64,000 nucleotides of DNA, from the NCBI RefSeq assembly GCF_000429465.1, contig NZ_AUBX01000001.1, positions 43,724-107,723 on the forward strand, given 5' to 3'. The notes below the pieces were generated by a model that had not been told where the DNA came from, did no database searches, and worked only from the letters and a program-made list of their open reading frames with translations. Position 1 is the first letter of the stretch, and every line of letters begins with the position of its first letter. The position numbers and the translations under genes are program-made. This document shows positions 44,518-54,518 of the stretch, in pieces. This DNA comes from Algoriphagus vanfongensis DSM 17529 (lineage in GTDB: Bacteria > Bacteroidota > Bacteroidia > Cytophagales > Cyclobacteriaceae).

Positions 44518-44935
44518 AAAAAAGCGAACCAATCAGACAGTTAACGAAAAATAGAAACTAACCTATTCCAAACCATGAACGAATACCAAAGCCCGAAAGA
44601 CCGAAAATACACGGAGGAATTGCTGGAATCTGCACCAAAGGAATCGGCAGCATTTATGAATCTCAAGCATACCGCAGAGAGAACAGATGGATTGATACCT
44701 GTGAAGTACAGGGAATTGATGTCTGTAGCGGTAGCGCTGACTACTCAATGTGCCTATTGCATGGAATCTCATATCCAAAACGCAAAAAATGCAGGTGCCA
44801 CCAAAGAGGAAATCGCTGAAGCAGTCTTTATCGCTTCGGCTATCCGCGCGGGAGGTGCTGTAGGAAATGGACTACTCGCCATGAAAATCTTTGACGAGGT
44901 ATAAACTATTTCGCATGTACTTGGAAAAGTGAAAA
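44518..44935 (+). repeat. Direct duplication A, copy 2 (AhpD-like gene)
   Basis: See 24235-24652: same 418-base segment, no indels, same orientation. The sequence after the shared end is unrelated to that after copy 1. Confidence 0.9.
44575..44904 (+). CDS. AhpD/carboxymuconolactone decarboxylase-family protein, copy 2
   Basis: This is a 109-residue protein with the AhpD Cys-x-x-Cys (QCAYCMESH) and the helix KNAGATKEEIAEAVF. It is identical to copy 1 except for Asn2, Glu14 and Asp38. An in-frame TAG 22 bases upstream fixes the start at ATG 44575. Both copies are intact, so the duplication is recent or kept by selection. The next gene on this strand begins 154 bases downstream and encodes a membrane protein, not an obvious redox partner. 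Confidence 0.88.
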   Translation: MNEYQSPKDRKYTEELLESAPKESAAFMNLKHTAERTDGLIPVKYRELMSVAVALTTQCAYCMESHIQNAKNAGATKEEIAEAVFIASAIRAGGAVGNGLLAMKIFDEV

Positions 44936-45058
44936 GGTCAGGTTCCTTCTAACCTTTTCAATGATTTTTTCACAGTAATTTTAGGTGTTAAAAAAACACC
45001 AAGCAGAAGAGTAGTACTATCCCTACTCCGGGATAAGCGAAAACCAAAATTACACACC

Positions 45059-45631
45059 ATGAAGGAAGGACTGATTAAAGACGCATACGAAGCGCTGATC
45101 AAGGAATTGCAGACCATTTTGACGATTGCTTACATATTTTCAGTGGCAATTGGTATGCTCTTCACCTATCATAAGTATAAAGAGTTTAACATCAACATTT
45201 TCGACTATGCGGATATCCTGGATTTCTTGATTGCTCCATTCTCAGACTTTGCTATTCTATGGTTTATCATTGGTTCCACCGCACTTATCATCCTTTTGAT
45301 CATTGGAGATATGTTTTTCAAAAATAGATTCCCAACTGCTTATTCCCGGTTCAATTTAGGGATTGACAAAAAGTCCTGGTTTAGCCAATATAGAATCATT
45401 TCCTTCTTTTTCCTGTTCATTTTGTATTTGATATTGTCCGCCCAATCATATGGATCCTATTACAAGAAACAGGTACTAGAAAGTAAACCTATAGAAATCA
45501 CATTTGCCGATAATGAAACTAAAAATGGTCTGCTCATTGGTAAAACAAAAGACATCATTTTTCTTCTGGACGGAGAGGAGCTTTATGCTATCCCCATTTC
45601 CTCTTTTCTGAAAGAGTTTCAGTTACCATAG
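45059..45631 (+). CDS. Hypothetical membrane protein
   Basis: This is a 190-residue protein with three membrane helices (about 18-36, 62-82 and 111-128) and a C-terminal soluble domain of 55 residues rich in beta strands (PIEITFADNETKNGLLIGKT; IIFLLDGEELYAIP). The N-terminal part, MKEGLIKDAYEALIKELQ, is cytoplasmic. I do not recognise a family. It lies 154 bases after the AhpD copy and 214 before the OmpR regulator; not clearly in either unit. Confidence 0.6.
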   Translation: MKEGLIKDAYEALIKELQTILTIAYIFSVAIGMLFTYHKYKEFNINIFDYADILDFLIAPFSDFAILWFIIGSTALIILLIIGDMFFKNRFPTAYSRFNLGIDKKSWFSQYRIISFFFLFILYLILSAQSYGSYYKKQVLESKPIEITFADNETKNGLLIGKTKDIIFLLDGEELYAIPISSFLKEFQLP

Positions 45632-45845
45632 AAACTGTTTGAGTCATATGACTAGTTTAACTCGATTATGGGAACTACCGTGGATCTACCAACTTAGCAT
45701 TAGAATCCACAACGATTTGATTTTCATATCTAGACAATTCAGCCTTATCATGTAAGTCAATATGAATAGAGTCGTCTTGTATACCGGTGAAATTTGTATA
45801 TGATAAAACTTTCCCAAAATTAAAACGTGGATTACCTTCATAACT

Positions 45846-46523
45846 ATGGAAATCCTACTGATCGAAGACGACCCAATTCTTAGCACTAATATTTCCGAAG
45901 CGCTGAAAGCTGAAGGGTTCCAAGTTTCTTCCTATTACGATGGGCTGCTTGCAGAAAAGAACATGAGGCAGAACTCGTATGATTGTATAATCTTGGATAT
46001 AAGTCTTCCAGGAAAGAATGGATTTGAGGTTCTACAGGACTTCAGAACGCATAACACAGGCACTCCTGTGATCATTTTAACCGCTTTTAGTGAGTTGGAA
46101 GACAAAATAAAAGGCTACAACTCCGGTGCGGATGATTATTTGAGCAAGCCATTTTTCATGCGGGAACTGATCCTTCGCGTGAATTCACTTCTAAAAAGAG
46201 CTGGAACCAAGGCTGAATTAAATCAACAAACGGTCATCGATGATCTGACCATTGATCTGGGAAAAAACAAGGTAACCAAGCGTGGAATTGACATAGAACT
46301 TACTCCGAGAGAGTTTCAAATTCTAAAAAAATTAGCGCATGCCCCTGGTGAAATTGTCCCAAAACGAGAGCTGATCCAAGAGATCTGGGGCACATCCATG
46401 GATGCCAACACCAATACAATTGAAGTCTACATCAATTTTCTCCGCAAAAAAATCGATAAGCCTTTTGAAACCCAAAGTATCAAAACCAAAGTGGGTTATG
46501 GCTATTACCTAGATGTGACATGA
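45846..46523 (+). CDS. OmpR/PhoB-family response regulator of the metal-efflux locus
   Basis: This is a 225-residue two-domain regulator. Receiver: acidic pocket EDD (residues 7-9), phospho-acceptor Asp51 in IILDISLPGKNG, Thr in ILTAFSE and Lys in YLSKPFFMREL. Winged-helix output domain from about 125 (TIDLGKNKVTKRGIDIELTP, REFQILKKLA, TNTIEVYINFLRKKID, TKVGYGYYL). It overlaps the kinase gene by 4 bases (ATGA) and precedes the CzcCBA genes, so by analogy to CusR/CzcR it would activate metal efflux. It resembles these regulators in size and motif order. Confidence 0.93.
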   Translation: MEILLIEDDPILSTNISEALKAEGFQVSSYYDGLLAEKNMRQNSYDCIILDISLPGKNGFEVLQDFRTHNTGTPVIILTAFSELEDKIKGYNSGADDYLSKPFFMRELILRVNSLLKRAGTKAELNQQTVIDDLTIDLGKNKVTKRGIDIELTPREFQILKKLAHAPGEIVPKRELIQEIWGTSMDANTNTIEVYINFLRKKIDKPFETQSIKTKVGYGYYLDVT

Positions 46524-47899
46524 GAATCAGGAACCGCATATTGATCTATTTTGTAACTGCGGTTACGCTATTGGCCGCCGTTTCTTTGACAGTGGTTTTC
46601 ATCTTGTTTTCTGAATATCGAGAGGAAGAATTCCAGCAAAGGCAAAAGGCCAAAATCATCCTAACAATCAACCTGATCTCCCAATACAAAGAAAAAAGTG
46701 AGAACCTCTCCAAGTCCATGGATGAACTGACCATCAATGATTTCTTTGATGAAAAACTGATGATTTTTGACGGAGAAAAATCACTGATTTTCTCCAGTAT
46801 AGATGATCTCTCTATTGAAGACCCTGAATCAATTCTTAATGCGCTCTCACCGGAATCCATCTGGATAGAGACGAAAGAGGGGGATTATGATGTCATCGGG
46901 ACTTATTACGACAAAGACGGCAAAAGCTTCTATGCCATTTCCAAAGCCTATGATGAATATGGGCTCACGAAATTGGACTTCCTAAAAAACACACTTGCCC
47001 TCATCTTCGTCGGGATTCTCCTTACCATAGTTTTGATATCCTTCTTTTTATCCAATAAACTGGCAAAACCTATAGATCAACTTTCCGAAGACATCAATCA
47101 TTTTAACTTCAATGCCAACCAAAACCAGTTGTTGGTACACACAGACTCAGGCTCATTGGAAATAGACCAACTCTACGAACGGTTCAACCAATTGCTTCGC
47201 AGAACAAATGAATCGATGGCTTTCCAAAAACATGCAGTGCAGCACATTTCCCATGAACTCAAAACCCCAATCTCAGTTTTGGTATCGGAGCTGGAACGAC
47301 TGAAAGTGCAGGTGCAGAATGATCAATTGGCCGATCAGCTGTCCCAGCTAGCATACAAAGCCAAGTTTTTAGGGGAAATCATCCAAAGCCTACTACAAAT
47401 TTCAAAGATTGAAGCTGGTCAGCAACTTGATATTAGCCCCATACGCGTAGATGAATTACTGTTTGATCTGATAGCTGATCTCCAAACGATTAGACCTGAA
47501 TTTTCATTTGATTTCCAATTAGTTTATGAAGGAGAAGAAATGCAGGAGAATCAACTGGAAGTAATGAGTAATGCTGTTTTACTGAAGCAAGCCTTTCAAA
47601 ACCTATTATCCAACTGCATCGCTTATAGTGATAGTAAATCTGCTACCATCTCAGTCAACAGTACATCTGACAAAGATCTTAAGGTATCAATTTCCAATTC
47701 CGGATCTCCAGTCTTAGACGATGAAAAACCTCTTCTATTTGAGCACTTTTTTAGAGGTAAAAACAGTCATGGAAAGCTAGGTTTTGGTCTAGGGCTGGTA
47801 CTGACAAAAAAAATTATTCAATTAGCCGGTGGGACTATCCAGTATGAGAGTAGCATGGACAATAAAAACACCTTTTCCATTCAACTACCTTTAAGGTAA
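46520..47899 (+). CDS. Sensor histidine kinase of the metal-efflux locus
   Basis: This is a 459-residue inner-membrane kinase with helices at about 8-30 and 157-178 enclosing a 125-residue periplasmic sensor region. A HAMP-like linker follows, then HisKA with the phospho-acceptor His in VQHISHELKTPISVL (about residue 246) and the ATPase with AFQNLLSNCIAYSDS (N box), FFRGKNSHGKLGFGLGL (F and G2 boxes). The sensor part has few His/Met/Cys, so the ligand is not obvious. It is translationally coupled to the OmpR-type gene and 66 bases before the efflux operon. Confidence 0.93.
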   Translation: MRIRNRILIYFVTAVTLLAAVSLTVVFILFSEYREEEFQQRQKAKIILTINLISQYKEKSENLSKSMDELTINDFFDEKLMIFDGEKSLIFSSIDDLSIEDPESILNALSPESIWIETKEGDYDVIGTYYDKDGKSFYAISKAYDEYGLTKLDFLKNTLALIFVGILLTIVLISFFLSNKLAKPIDQLSEDINHFNFNANQNQLLVHTDSGSLEIDQLYERFNQLLRRTNESMAFQKHAVQHISHELKTPISVLVSELERLKVQVQNDQLADQLSQLAYKAKFLGEIIQSLLQISKIEAGQQLDISPIRVDELLFDLIADLQTIRPEFSFDFQLVYEGEEMQENQLEVMSNAVLLKQAFQNLLSNCIAYSDSKSATISVNSTSDKDLKVSISNSGSPVLDDEKPLLFEHFFRGKNSHGKLGFGLGLVLTKKIIQLAGGTIQYESSMDNKNTFSIQLPLR

Positions 47900-47965
47900 A
47901 CTTTATCCATTTTAAGGTCTTTTTAAGCTCATCCAAGTCACTTTTGTCCATCAATTCATTACGAC

Positions 47966-49279
47966 ATGGACATCACAAAGTGCCTATTTGCAGGTCTATT
48001 ATTACTTTATTTCTCCCTCTCAACCACACAGGCCCAAGACACCATCCGACTGAGTAGACAGGAAAGCGAAGTCAGGTTTTTATCCAAAAATCTGTTGCTT
48101 TTAGCTGAAAAGTTGAAAATACCTCAGGCAGAAGCGCTGACATTGCAGGCCAAACTTTGGCCTAATCCTACACTGGAAATTGATGAAATCAACATCGGGA
48201 CCACAGCCAATGGACTGAATGGCACTGGCTATTTTGGCGAAGGACTTCCCCCAATTGCAGGGAATTTCGGCAAAAACCAACAAATCTCAGCTTCCATCGA
48301 ACAATTGGTGCTTACAGCGGGCAAGCGCAAAAAACTCATAGCCTTGGAAGAGGTCAACGAATCAATGGCCGAAGCATATTTTCAAGAATTACTTCGGAGC
48401 TTGAAACTGGAATTTCGAAACAGTCTTAGCGACCTGCAATACCTGCAGTATTCCAAAAATCTCCACCTGGCTCAGCTGAAATCTATCGAACAGCTTTCCA
48501 CTGCTTACCTGAAACAAGTGCAGCAAGGAAATGTATCTCAAGGGGAATACATCAGGCTAAAAGCTGCTGAGCTGGAAATTGCAAAATCCATCAATGATCT
48601 TGATGATGAAATCATCAGCAAACAGAAAGACCTCAAACTCCTCTTAAATCTACCGCCAAATGCTGTCCTGGAATTGACTGAGGAAAATTTTGAATTGGAT
48701 ATCAGTCGGTTTAAACAGCTTAGCCTAGGTGAACTTTCAGAGAAAGCTTTAGAATCACGACCGGATTATAAACTTGAAGTCTTAGGGCAGGAATATGCCC
48801 AGAAAAACTACCTCTACGAAAAGGCGCAACGAGTTCCAGATATCACATTCAAAGCTGGCTACGACAGAGGAGGCAACTTTCTCTACAACTTTTTTGGTCT
48901 TGGTCTTTCGATGGATTTACCAGTTTTCAATCGAAATCAGGGAGCGATTAAACATGCTGAATATGCTTTGAAAACTTCAGAAATCCTTTCTCAATACAAA
49001 GCAGAAGAAATTGGAAATGAACTGATCCTATCCTGGCAGGAGCTTCAAAACAGCATCGCACTATATCAGAAAATTGACCCAGACTATGAACATACACTGG
49101 ACAAACTATTGGAAAACTATGTCAGCAATTTCAAAAAGCGAGATATCGATATGCTAGCCTTCTTAGACTTTATGGAGGCATATCTGGAAAATAAAACAAT
49201 CATTCTGGAAAATAAACTGGACATCCAGAAAAAGACAGAAGAATTCAACTACACACTGGGAACTGACTTATTCAACTAA
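47966..49279 (+). CDS. TolC/CzcC-family outer-membrane efflux channel
   Basis: This is a 437-residue outer-membrane protein with a signal peptide (ending near STTQAQ, residue 24). Two repeats of the TolC alpha-hairpin are visible: LLLLAEKLKIPQAEALTLQA and LIALEEVNESMAEAYFQELL in the first, and LGQEYAQKNYLYEKAQRVPD with MDLPVFNRNQGAIKHAEYAL in the second; GGNFLYNFFGLGLSMDLPVF is a beta-strand block. It is the channel of the tripartite pump whose adaptor gene starts 1 base after its stop. The first gene of the efflux operon. Confidence 0.9.
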   Translation: MDITKCLFAGLLLLYFSLSTTQAQDTIRLSRQESEVRFLSKNLLLLAEKLKIPQAEALTLQAKLWPNPTLEIDEINIGTTANGLNGTGYFGEGLPPIAGNFGKNQQISASIEQLVLTAGKRKKLIALEEVNESMAEAYFQELLRSLKLEFRNSLSDLQYLQYSKNLHLAQLKSIEQLSTAYLKQVQQGNVSQGEYIRLKAAELEIAKSINDLDDEIISKQKDLKLLLNLPPNAVLELTEENFELDISRFKQLSLGELSEKALESRPDYKLEVLGQEYAQKNYLYEKAQRVPDITFKAGYDRGGNFLYNFFGLGLSMDLPVFNRNQGAIKHAEYALKTSEILSQYKAEEIGNELILSWQELQNSIALYQKIDPDYEHTLDKLLENYVSNFKKRDIDMLAFLDFMEAYLENKTIILENKLDIQKKTEEFNYTLGTDLFN

Positions 49280-49280
49280 A

Positions 49281-50387
49281 ATGAAAGAATACTTCTACAA
49301 AACGCTATTGGCCACGATGTCTTTTAGCGTCCTTACCATCGCATGCACCAGCACCACTGAGCAAGAAAAAAATAAACCAAAAAACTTCTGCCTCACTGAT
49401 GATTTTAAAGGCAAAGTGGGCTTCTATGAGGTAGCTGAACAATCTGTCATCGAGAAATATCATCTCACAGGATCCATTGAGCCTAATCCGGATCGTGTTC
49501 TAAGCTTCATGTCTTTAGTGAGCGGAATCATTACCAATACCTATTTCTCCATCGGCGATGAAGTAAAAAAAGGACAGGTACTTGCTGAGTTGAAGAGTAC
49601 AGAGCTTACCTCCATGCAATCCGAGCAGAAAGCTCTGAACTCCCAATTGAAAGTAGTCAACAAAAGACTTGAATCCGCACAGTCTATGTATGAAAGTGGG
49701 ATTTCTTCGGAAAAGGATTTATTGGAAGCTCAGAGTGAACTTGACATTTTAAAAACCGAACTGGAGCGGGTAACAACTAATCTTAACCTCTTTTCACCTA
49801 GTGAAGAGGAGGGAATTTTTCAGATCAAATCACCAGTCACTGGTATCATCACCGAAAAGAGGATCTCTGGAGGCACCCAAATATCTTCGGATGATTCCCC
49901 CCTTTTCACCATTGCAAACCTAGATGAAATCTGGGTGATGGCCAATGTCTATGCTTCAAATGTGGATCATATTTCCAAAGGAATGGAAGCAGAAATCAAA
50001 ACCCTATCCTACCAAGATATGACCTTAAAAGGTACCGTATCAGTGATTTCCCAAGTACTTGACTCAGAGTCCAAAGTACTCAAAGCCAGAATCGTCCTAA
50101 AAAATCCAGATCTCAAACTAAAGCCTGGTATGCTGGTGGATGTTTACGTAGCAAAAGATGCTTCTGGATCTGCAATTGGTGTTCCTATCGAAAACCTGAT
50201 TTTCGATTCAAATCAGTATTTCGCATTGGTCTATCGAAATGATTGCAGCATAGAAATCAGAAAAATAGATATCCAAAGTAAGAATGAGGGCATGGTTTAT
50301 CTCAATAGCGGCTTGATTGCAGGGGAAAAGATCCTGTCCACAAACGCATTATTGATCTATGAGCAAGTGAAAAATTTCCAAAACTAA
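49281..50387 (+). CDS. RND efflux periplasmic adaptor (CzcB/CusB type)
   Basis: This is a 368-residue membrane-fusion protein with a lipobox signal (LTIAC, Cys22). The first barrel-sandwich half is LSFMSLVSGIITNTYFSIGD and KGQVLAELKSTELTSMQ (about 75-115), the coiled-coil hairpin runs from about 116 to 165, and the second half is IKSPVTGIITEKRISGGTQI. A beta-barrel follows (IWVMANVYASNVDHISKGM) and a membrane-proximal domain. It bridges the RND pump and the TolC-like channel. No N-terminal metal-binding His/Met cluster is seen. Tightly packed in the operon. Confidence 0.92.
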   Translation: MKEYFYKTLLATMSFSVLTIACTSTTEQEKNKPKNFCLTDDFKGKVGFYEVAEQSVIEKYHLTGSIEPNPDRVLSFMSLVSGIITNTYFSIGDEVKKGQVLAELKSTELTSMQSEQKALNSQLKVVNKRLESAQSMYESGISSEKDLLEAQSELDILKTELERVTTNLNLFSPSEEEGIFQIKSPVTGIITEKRISGGTQISSDDSPLFTIANLDEIWVMANVYASNVDHISKGMEAEIKTLSYQDMTLKGTVSVISQVLDSESKVLKARIVLKNPDLKLKPGMLVDVYVAKDASGSAIGVPIENLIFDSNQYFALVYRNDCSIEIRKIDIQSKNEGMVYLNSGLIAGEKILSTNALLIYEQVKNFQN

Positions 50388-50391
50388 GAAC

Positions 50392-53300
50392 ATGCAAAAA
50401 TTAGTACAGGGAATCGTTGGATTTGCCCTTAGAAACTCAACAATCGTATTTTTTATGACAGCCCTGCTATTTGTAGCAGGTGTGATCAGTTACCTTAATA
50501 CGCCGATTGAAGCCTTTCCGGATGTAACCAATACGCGAGCACGAATCATTACGCAATGGCCGGGAAGAAGTGCAGAAGAAGTAGAAAAATTCATCACTCT
50601 TCCTCTGATGAAGGAGATGAACACCATTCCCAAAAAGTCCGAGGTCCGCTCTATCTCGCTTTTTGGATTATCTGTTGTCACTGTCATTTTCGAAGATGAA
50701 ATCGATGACTTTTATGCCCAACAATACACTTCAAACAGGCTTCAAAGCGCCAATCTCCCCGAAGGAGCTGATGCAGAAATAGAGCCTCCCTATGGAGCAA
50801 CTGGTGAAATTTTCCGGTACGTACTCAAAAGTAAAAAGCCAATTGGTGAACTGTCCGCGATCCACGATTGGGTGATAGAGAGAGAACTGGTCGCTGTTCC
50901 CGGTGTGGCAGATGTGGTCAGTTTTGGAGGAGAAGAGAAAACTTACGAGATCAAAATCAACCCAACAGAACTCGCCAACTATGATCTTTCTCCACTGGAA
51001 GTATATGAGGCCGTAGCCAAGAGCAATATCAACGTAGGTGGAGACATCATTGAGAGTGGAAGCCAGGCCTATGTCGTTCGTGGAGTAGGATTATTGGAAA
51101 GTATCGAGGACATCGAAAACATTCTCATCGAGGTAAAAGGAACTAATCCAATTTTGGTGAAGCATGTGGCGGAAGTTCAGGTATCTGCCAAGCCAAGATT
51201 GGGAATTGCCAGCCTGCAAAACGAAGAAGATTTAGTAGAAGGGATCGTCATAATGCTTCGAGGGGAAAATCCCAGTGAGGTTATTGAGAGACTCAAGGAT
51301 AAAATCGATGAACTCAACAATCGTATTTTACCGGCTGACGTGAAAATCGAACCCTTCATTGACCGCACCAAATTAGTTGATATTACTGTCAGCACCGTCA
51401 CCAAAAACCTGATCGAGGGAATAGTACTGGTCTCCATCATTGTCTTTATTTTTTTATACAACTGGAGATTGACACTTATTGTGGCTTCTGTAATTCCTCT
51501 TTCATTCCTGTTTGCCATTACTGCTTTGAGGATGCTGGACATGCCTGCCAATTTGATATCTATGGGCTCTCTTGATTTTGGATTGCTATTAGAAGGAGCA
51601 CTTGTAATAGCAGAGCGGACATTTGTAGGCCTAGAGAAGCGAGCACATGAGTTAGGTTTTGAACGATTCAACAAAATTTCCAAATCAGGGATTATCAAAA
51701 GAAGTGCAGGAAGCGTGGCGTCATACATTCTTTTTGCCTTGCTCATCCTTATCGTGGCACTGCTACCTATTTTCTCTTTCCAGAAAGTCGAAGGAAAAAT
51801 GTTTAGTCCTCTTGCCTTTACTCTAGGTTTTGCCTTACTGGGATCTTTGATCCTTAGCCTGACCTATGTACCTGCGATGTGCAAGGTTTTGCTGACCAAA
51901 AACATCAAGGAAAAGGACAATTTGATTACCCGTTCCTTTAGAGATGGACTGTTCAAACTTTACCTCTTGAGTACCAAATATAGAAAAGCGACTATAGCTA
52001 TTTTCCTAGGGTTGATTGCTATCAGTATGATCGGGTTCATGAATATCGGTACAGAGTTTCTTCCTAAACTTAATGAGGGTGCGGTCTATGTACGTGCTAC
52101 ATTACCTAACAGTGTGAATCTGGAAGAATCCAACCGTCTGAGTAAGGAAATGAAAGCCTCACTACGGGAATTTGATGAGGTCAAATTTGTGCTTGCCCAG
52201 GTGGGAAGACCAAATGACGGCACGGATCCCACTGGGTTCTTTAACATAGAATTCCATATAGAACTCCATCCTGAAAATGAATGGAGTAGAGACATCAAAA
52301 AAGATGAGCTGATCGATCAAATGCGTAACTCTCTCCAAACTTATCCAGGGATAGTGTTTGGATTTAGCCAACCAATACAAGACAATGTGGAAGAGTATGT
52401 GGCCGGAGTAAAAAGCTCACTGGTAATCAAAATTTTCGGAGAGGACCTTTTCGAACTGGAAGAATATGCAGATCAGGTGGCGGCAAGTATCAAAGACGTG
52501 GAAGGAATTCAGGATCTAAATGTCTATAGAAACATAGGCCTTCCTGAGCTTAGAATCCAACTCCACGATCATAAAATGGCCCGCTATGCGGTAGACATGA
52601 GTGAAGCCCAGGCAGTAATCGAAATGGCAATTGGTGGACGAGCCGCCACTACTTTCTTTGAAAATGAACGAATGTTCGATGTCCGTATTCGTTTCATGAA
52701 AAACTACCGGGATGATGAGGAGAAGATTGGCGAAATCCTGATCCCAACTAAAGATGGTAAGAAAGTACCACTTCGGGAGATTGCTACCATCGACTTTCAT
52801 ACCAGTCCTACTTTCATCTATCGCGAAGGTAGTAGCAGATACATAGCTGTAGGATTTAGCATAGAAGGTCGTGATCTGGGAAGTACCATCGCTGAAGCCA
52901 AAGCTAAAGTAAATGAGCATGTGATTATACCAGAAAACACCAAGGTAACGTGGGCTGGAGAATTTGAAAGTAAGGAAAGGGCCACTAAGCAATTAATGTA
53001 CATTATCCCAGTGTCACTGTTGCTGATCACATTCCTTCTTTGGTTGAATTTTGAAGGAAACCTCAAAGACACGCTAATTTCTCTGATCGTAATCCCCTTT
53101 GCATTTATCGGAGGCTTCTTCTCACTTTGGATCACCGGTACAACTTTCGGTATTTCAGCCGGTATAGGATTTATCATCCTTTTTGGTGTGGCGACCATTG
53201 ATGGCATCGTATTGATCGGGAATATCAAGCAAAATATGGCCGACCGAATCCCGCTACACAAGGCAATTTCCAATGGTGTTTACAACAGGATTAGACCTGT

Positions 53301-53493
53301 CCTAATGATCGCTTTGATGGGCTCTATGGGCTTGTTACCTGCAGCACTTTCAACAGGAATGGGGTCAGAAATCCAAAAACCACTTGCAATCATGATCGTG
53401 GGTGGATTAATATTCTGCATGATCCTATCTCTCACTGTACTCCCTCAAATCGTACACTATGCCTATCGAAAAACATATAATGGAAATCAATGA
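50392..53493 (+). CDS. Heavy-metal RND efflux pump (CzcA/CusA family)
   Basis: This is a 1033-residue inner-membrane pump with 12 helices and two large periplasmic loops. The HME-type signatures are clear: TPIEAFPDVTNTRARIITQW at about 33-52, EVEKFITLPLM, the proton-relay helix SLDFGLLLEGALVIAE (about 397-412; acids Asp, Glu, Glu), and IPFAFIGGFFSLWITGTTFG with GVATIDGIVLIGNIKQ near the end. The relay reads D-x5-E instead of the more common D-x5-D, which may alter ion preference. Substrates would be divalent or monovalent metals; the set of cysteines/methionines needed for copper cannot be checked by eye. Its stop overlaps the start of the transporter gene (ATGA). Confidence 0.93.
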   Translation: MQKLVQGIVGFALRNSTIVFFMTALLFVAGVISYLNTPIEAFPDVTNTRARIITQWPGRSAEEVEKFITLPLMKEMNTIPKKSEVRSISLFGLSVVTVIFEDEIDDFYAQQYTSNRLQSANLPEGADAEIEPPYGATGEIFRYVLKSKKPIGELSAIHDWVIERELVAVPGVADVVSFGGEEKTYEIKINPTELANYDLSPLEVYEAVAKSNINVGGDIIESGSQAYVVRGVGLLESIEDIENILIEVKGTNPILVKHVAEVQVSAKPRLGIASLQNEEDLVEGIVIMLRGENPSEVIERLKDKIDELNNRILPADVKIEPFIDRTKLVDITVSTVTKNLIEGIVLVSIIVFIFLYNWRLTLIVASVIPLSFLFAITALRMLDMPANLISMGSLDFGLLLEGALVIAERTFVGLEKRAHELGFERFNKISKSGIIKRSAGSVASYILFALLILIVALLPIFSFQKVEGKMFSPLAFTLGFALLGSLILSLTYVPAMCKVLLTKNIKEKDNLITRSFRDGLFKLYLLSTKYRKATIAIFLGLIAISMIGFMNIGTEFLPKLNEGAVYVRATLPNSVNLEESNRLSKEMKASLREFDEVKFVLAQVGRPNDGTDPTGFFNIEFHIELHPENEWSRDIKKDELIDQMRNSLQTYPGIVFGFSQPIQDNVEEYVAGVKSSLVIKIFGEDLFELEEYADQVAASIKDVEGIQDLNVYRNIGLPELRIQLHDHKMARYAVDMSEAQAVIEMAIGGRAATTFFENERMFDVRIRFMKNYRDDEEKIGEILIPTKDGKKVPLREIATIDFHTSPTFIYREGSSRYIAVGFSIEGRDLGSTIAEAKAKVNEHVIIPENTKVTWAGEFESKERATKQLMYIIPVSLLLITFLLWLNFEGNLKDTLISLIVIPFAFIGGFFSLWITGTTFGISAGIGFIILFGVATIDGIVLIGNIKQNMADRIPLHKAISNGVYNRIRPVLMIALMGSMGLLPAALSTGMGSEIQKPLAIMIVGGLIFCMILSLTVLPQIVHYAYRKTYNGNQ

Positions 53494-54518
53494 ACAAAAA
53501 AAATAGCATAACGAATTTCAGACCAGACCCATTTCTAATGGGAATAGTGCTAGCAATTATGGCAGGCTATCTCTTCCCTTTCGAACAGTCTGTATTAAAG
53601 AAACTTCCGTTAGACCGTATGCTAGCCTGAGGAATCTCCATGATCTTTTTCTTTTACGGACTAAAACTCAGTCCGCAAAAACTAAAAGCAAGCATCCAAA
53701 ACTGGAAGCTACATAGCTTAATTCAATTAAGCACTTTCATTCTATTTCCATTGCTATCATTGGCATTCTTTCCATTGATACAAAATCAACAGCAAGAGCT
53801 CATGTGGATGGGTATATTCTTCTTTGCAGCTTTGCCTTCAACCGTCTCATCGTCAGTTGTAATGGTATCAATAGCCAAGGGAAATATTCCTGCCGCAATT
53901 TTCAATGCAAGTATCTCCGGACTAATTGGTGTTTTCATCACTCCTCTTTTGCTGAATTTAGCTTTCAACAACAAGTTAGGGAGATTCGATCTTTCAGGAT
54001 TATATATTCAATTGGCATTTGAAATTATTTCGCCAGTTATCCTAGGAATGGTACTGCAACGTTGGCTAGGAAAGTATGCATTACGATTCAGTAAGCAATT
54101 GGCACTATTTGATAAAAGTATTATCACGCTGATCATCTACAATTCTTTTTCTCACTCTTTTGCTACAAATCTATTCGAAGATATGTCTTGGAAGGATATA
54201 CTTTTGATTATTGTTGTTGTTTTGATCTTATTCTATATCGTCTTTTCACTTATTGAAACAATGTCTAGGTGGTTCAAATTCAACAGGGAAGATCAAATAA
54301 CGGCTCAGTTTTGTGGAACAAAAAAATCCTTGGTTCATGGGACCGTATTTTTTAATATAATGTTCCAGGGAAGCACAAGTGGGGGAATTATGTTAATTCC
54401 TTTGATGGTTTTCCACACCCTTCAAATCATTGTAATTAGTTATAAATCAACACAACTATCAAACGAAAAATATGTAAAGTCAAAAAAATCCCGAATAATT
54501 ATATATCCATTTCGTTAA
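53490..54518 (+). pseudogene. SBF-like (bile-acid:sodium symporter fold) transporter gene with in-frame TGA
   Basis: From ATG 53490 (overlapping the CzcA stop) the frame encodes PDPFLMGIVLAIMAGYLFPF and reaches codon 47, TGA at 53628-53630, between LDRMLA and GISMIFFFYGLKLSP. The frame then stays open to 54518. A Trp (TGG) at this point would restore a 342-residue protein of the SBF type with about ten helices (later blocks ALPSTVSSSVVMVSIAKGN, FIPLLLN-like segments and SGGIMLIPLMVFH). ATG 53640 could restart translation but would lose helix 1. So it is a nonsense pseudogene, an error, or a truncated form. Its link to the metal pump is positional only. Confidence 0.75.
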
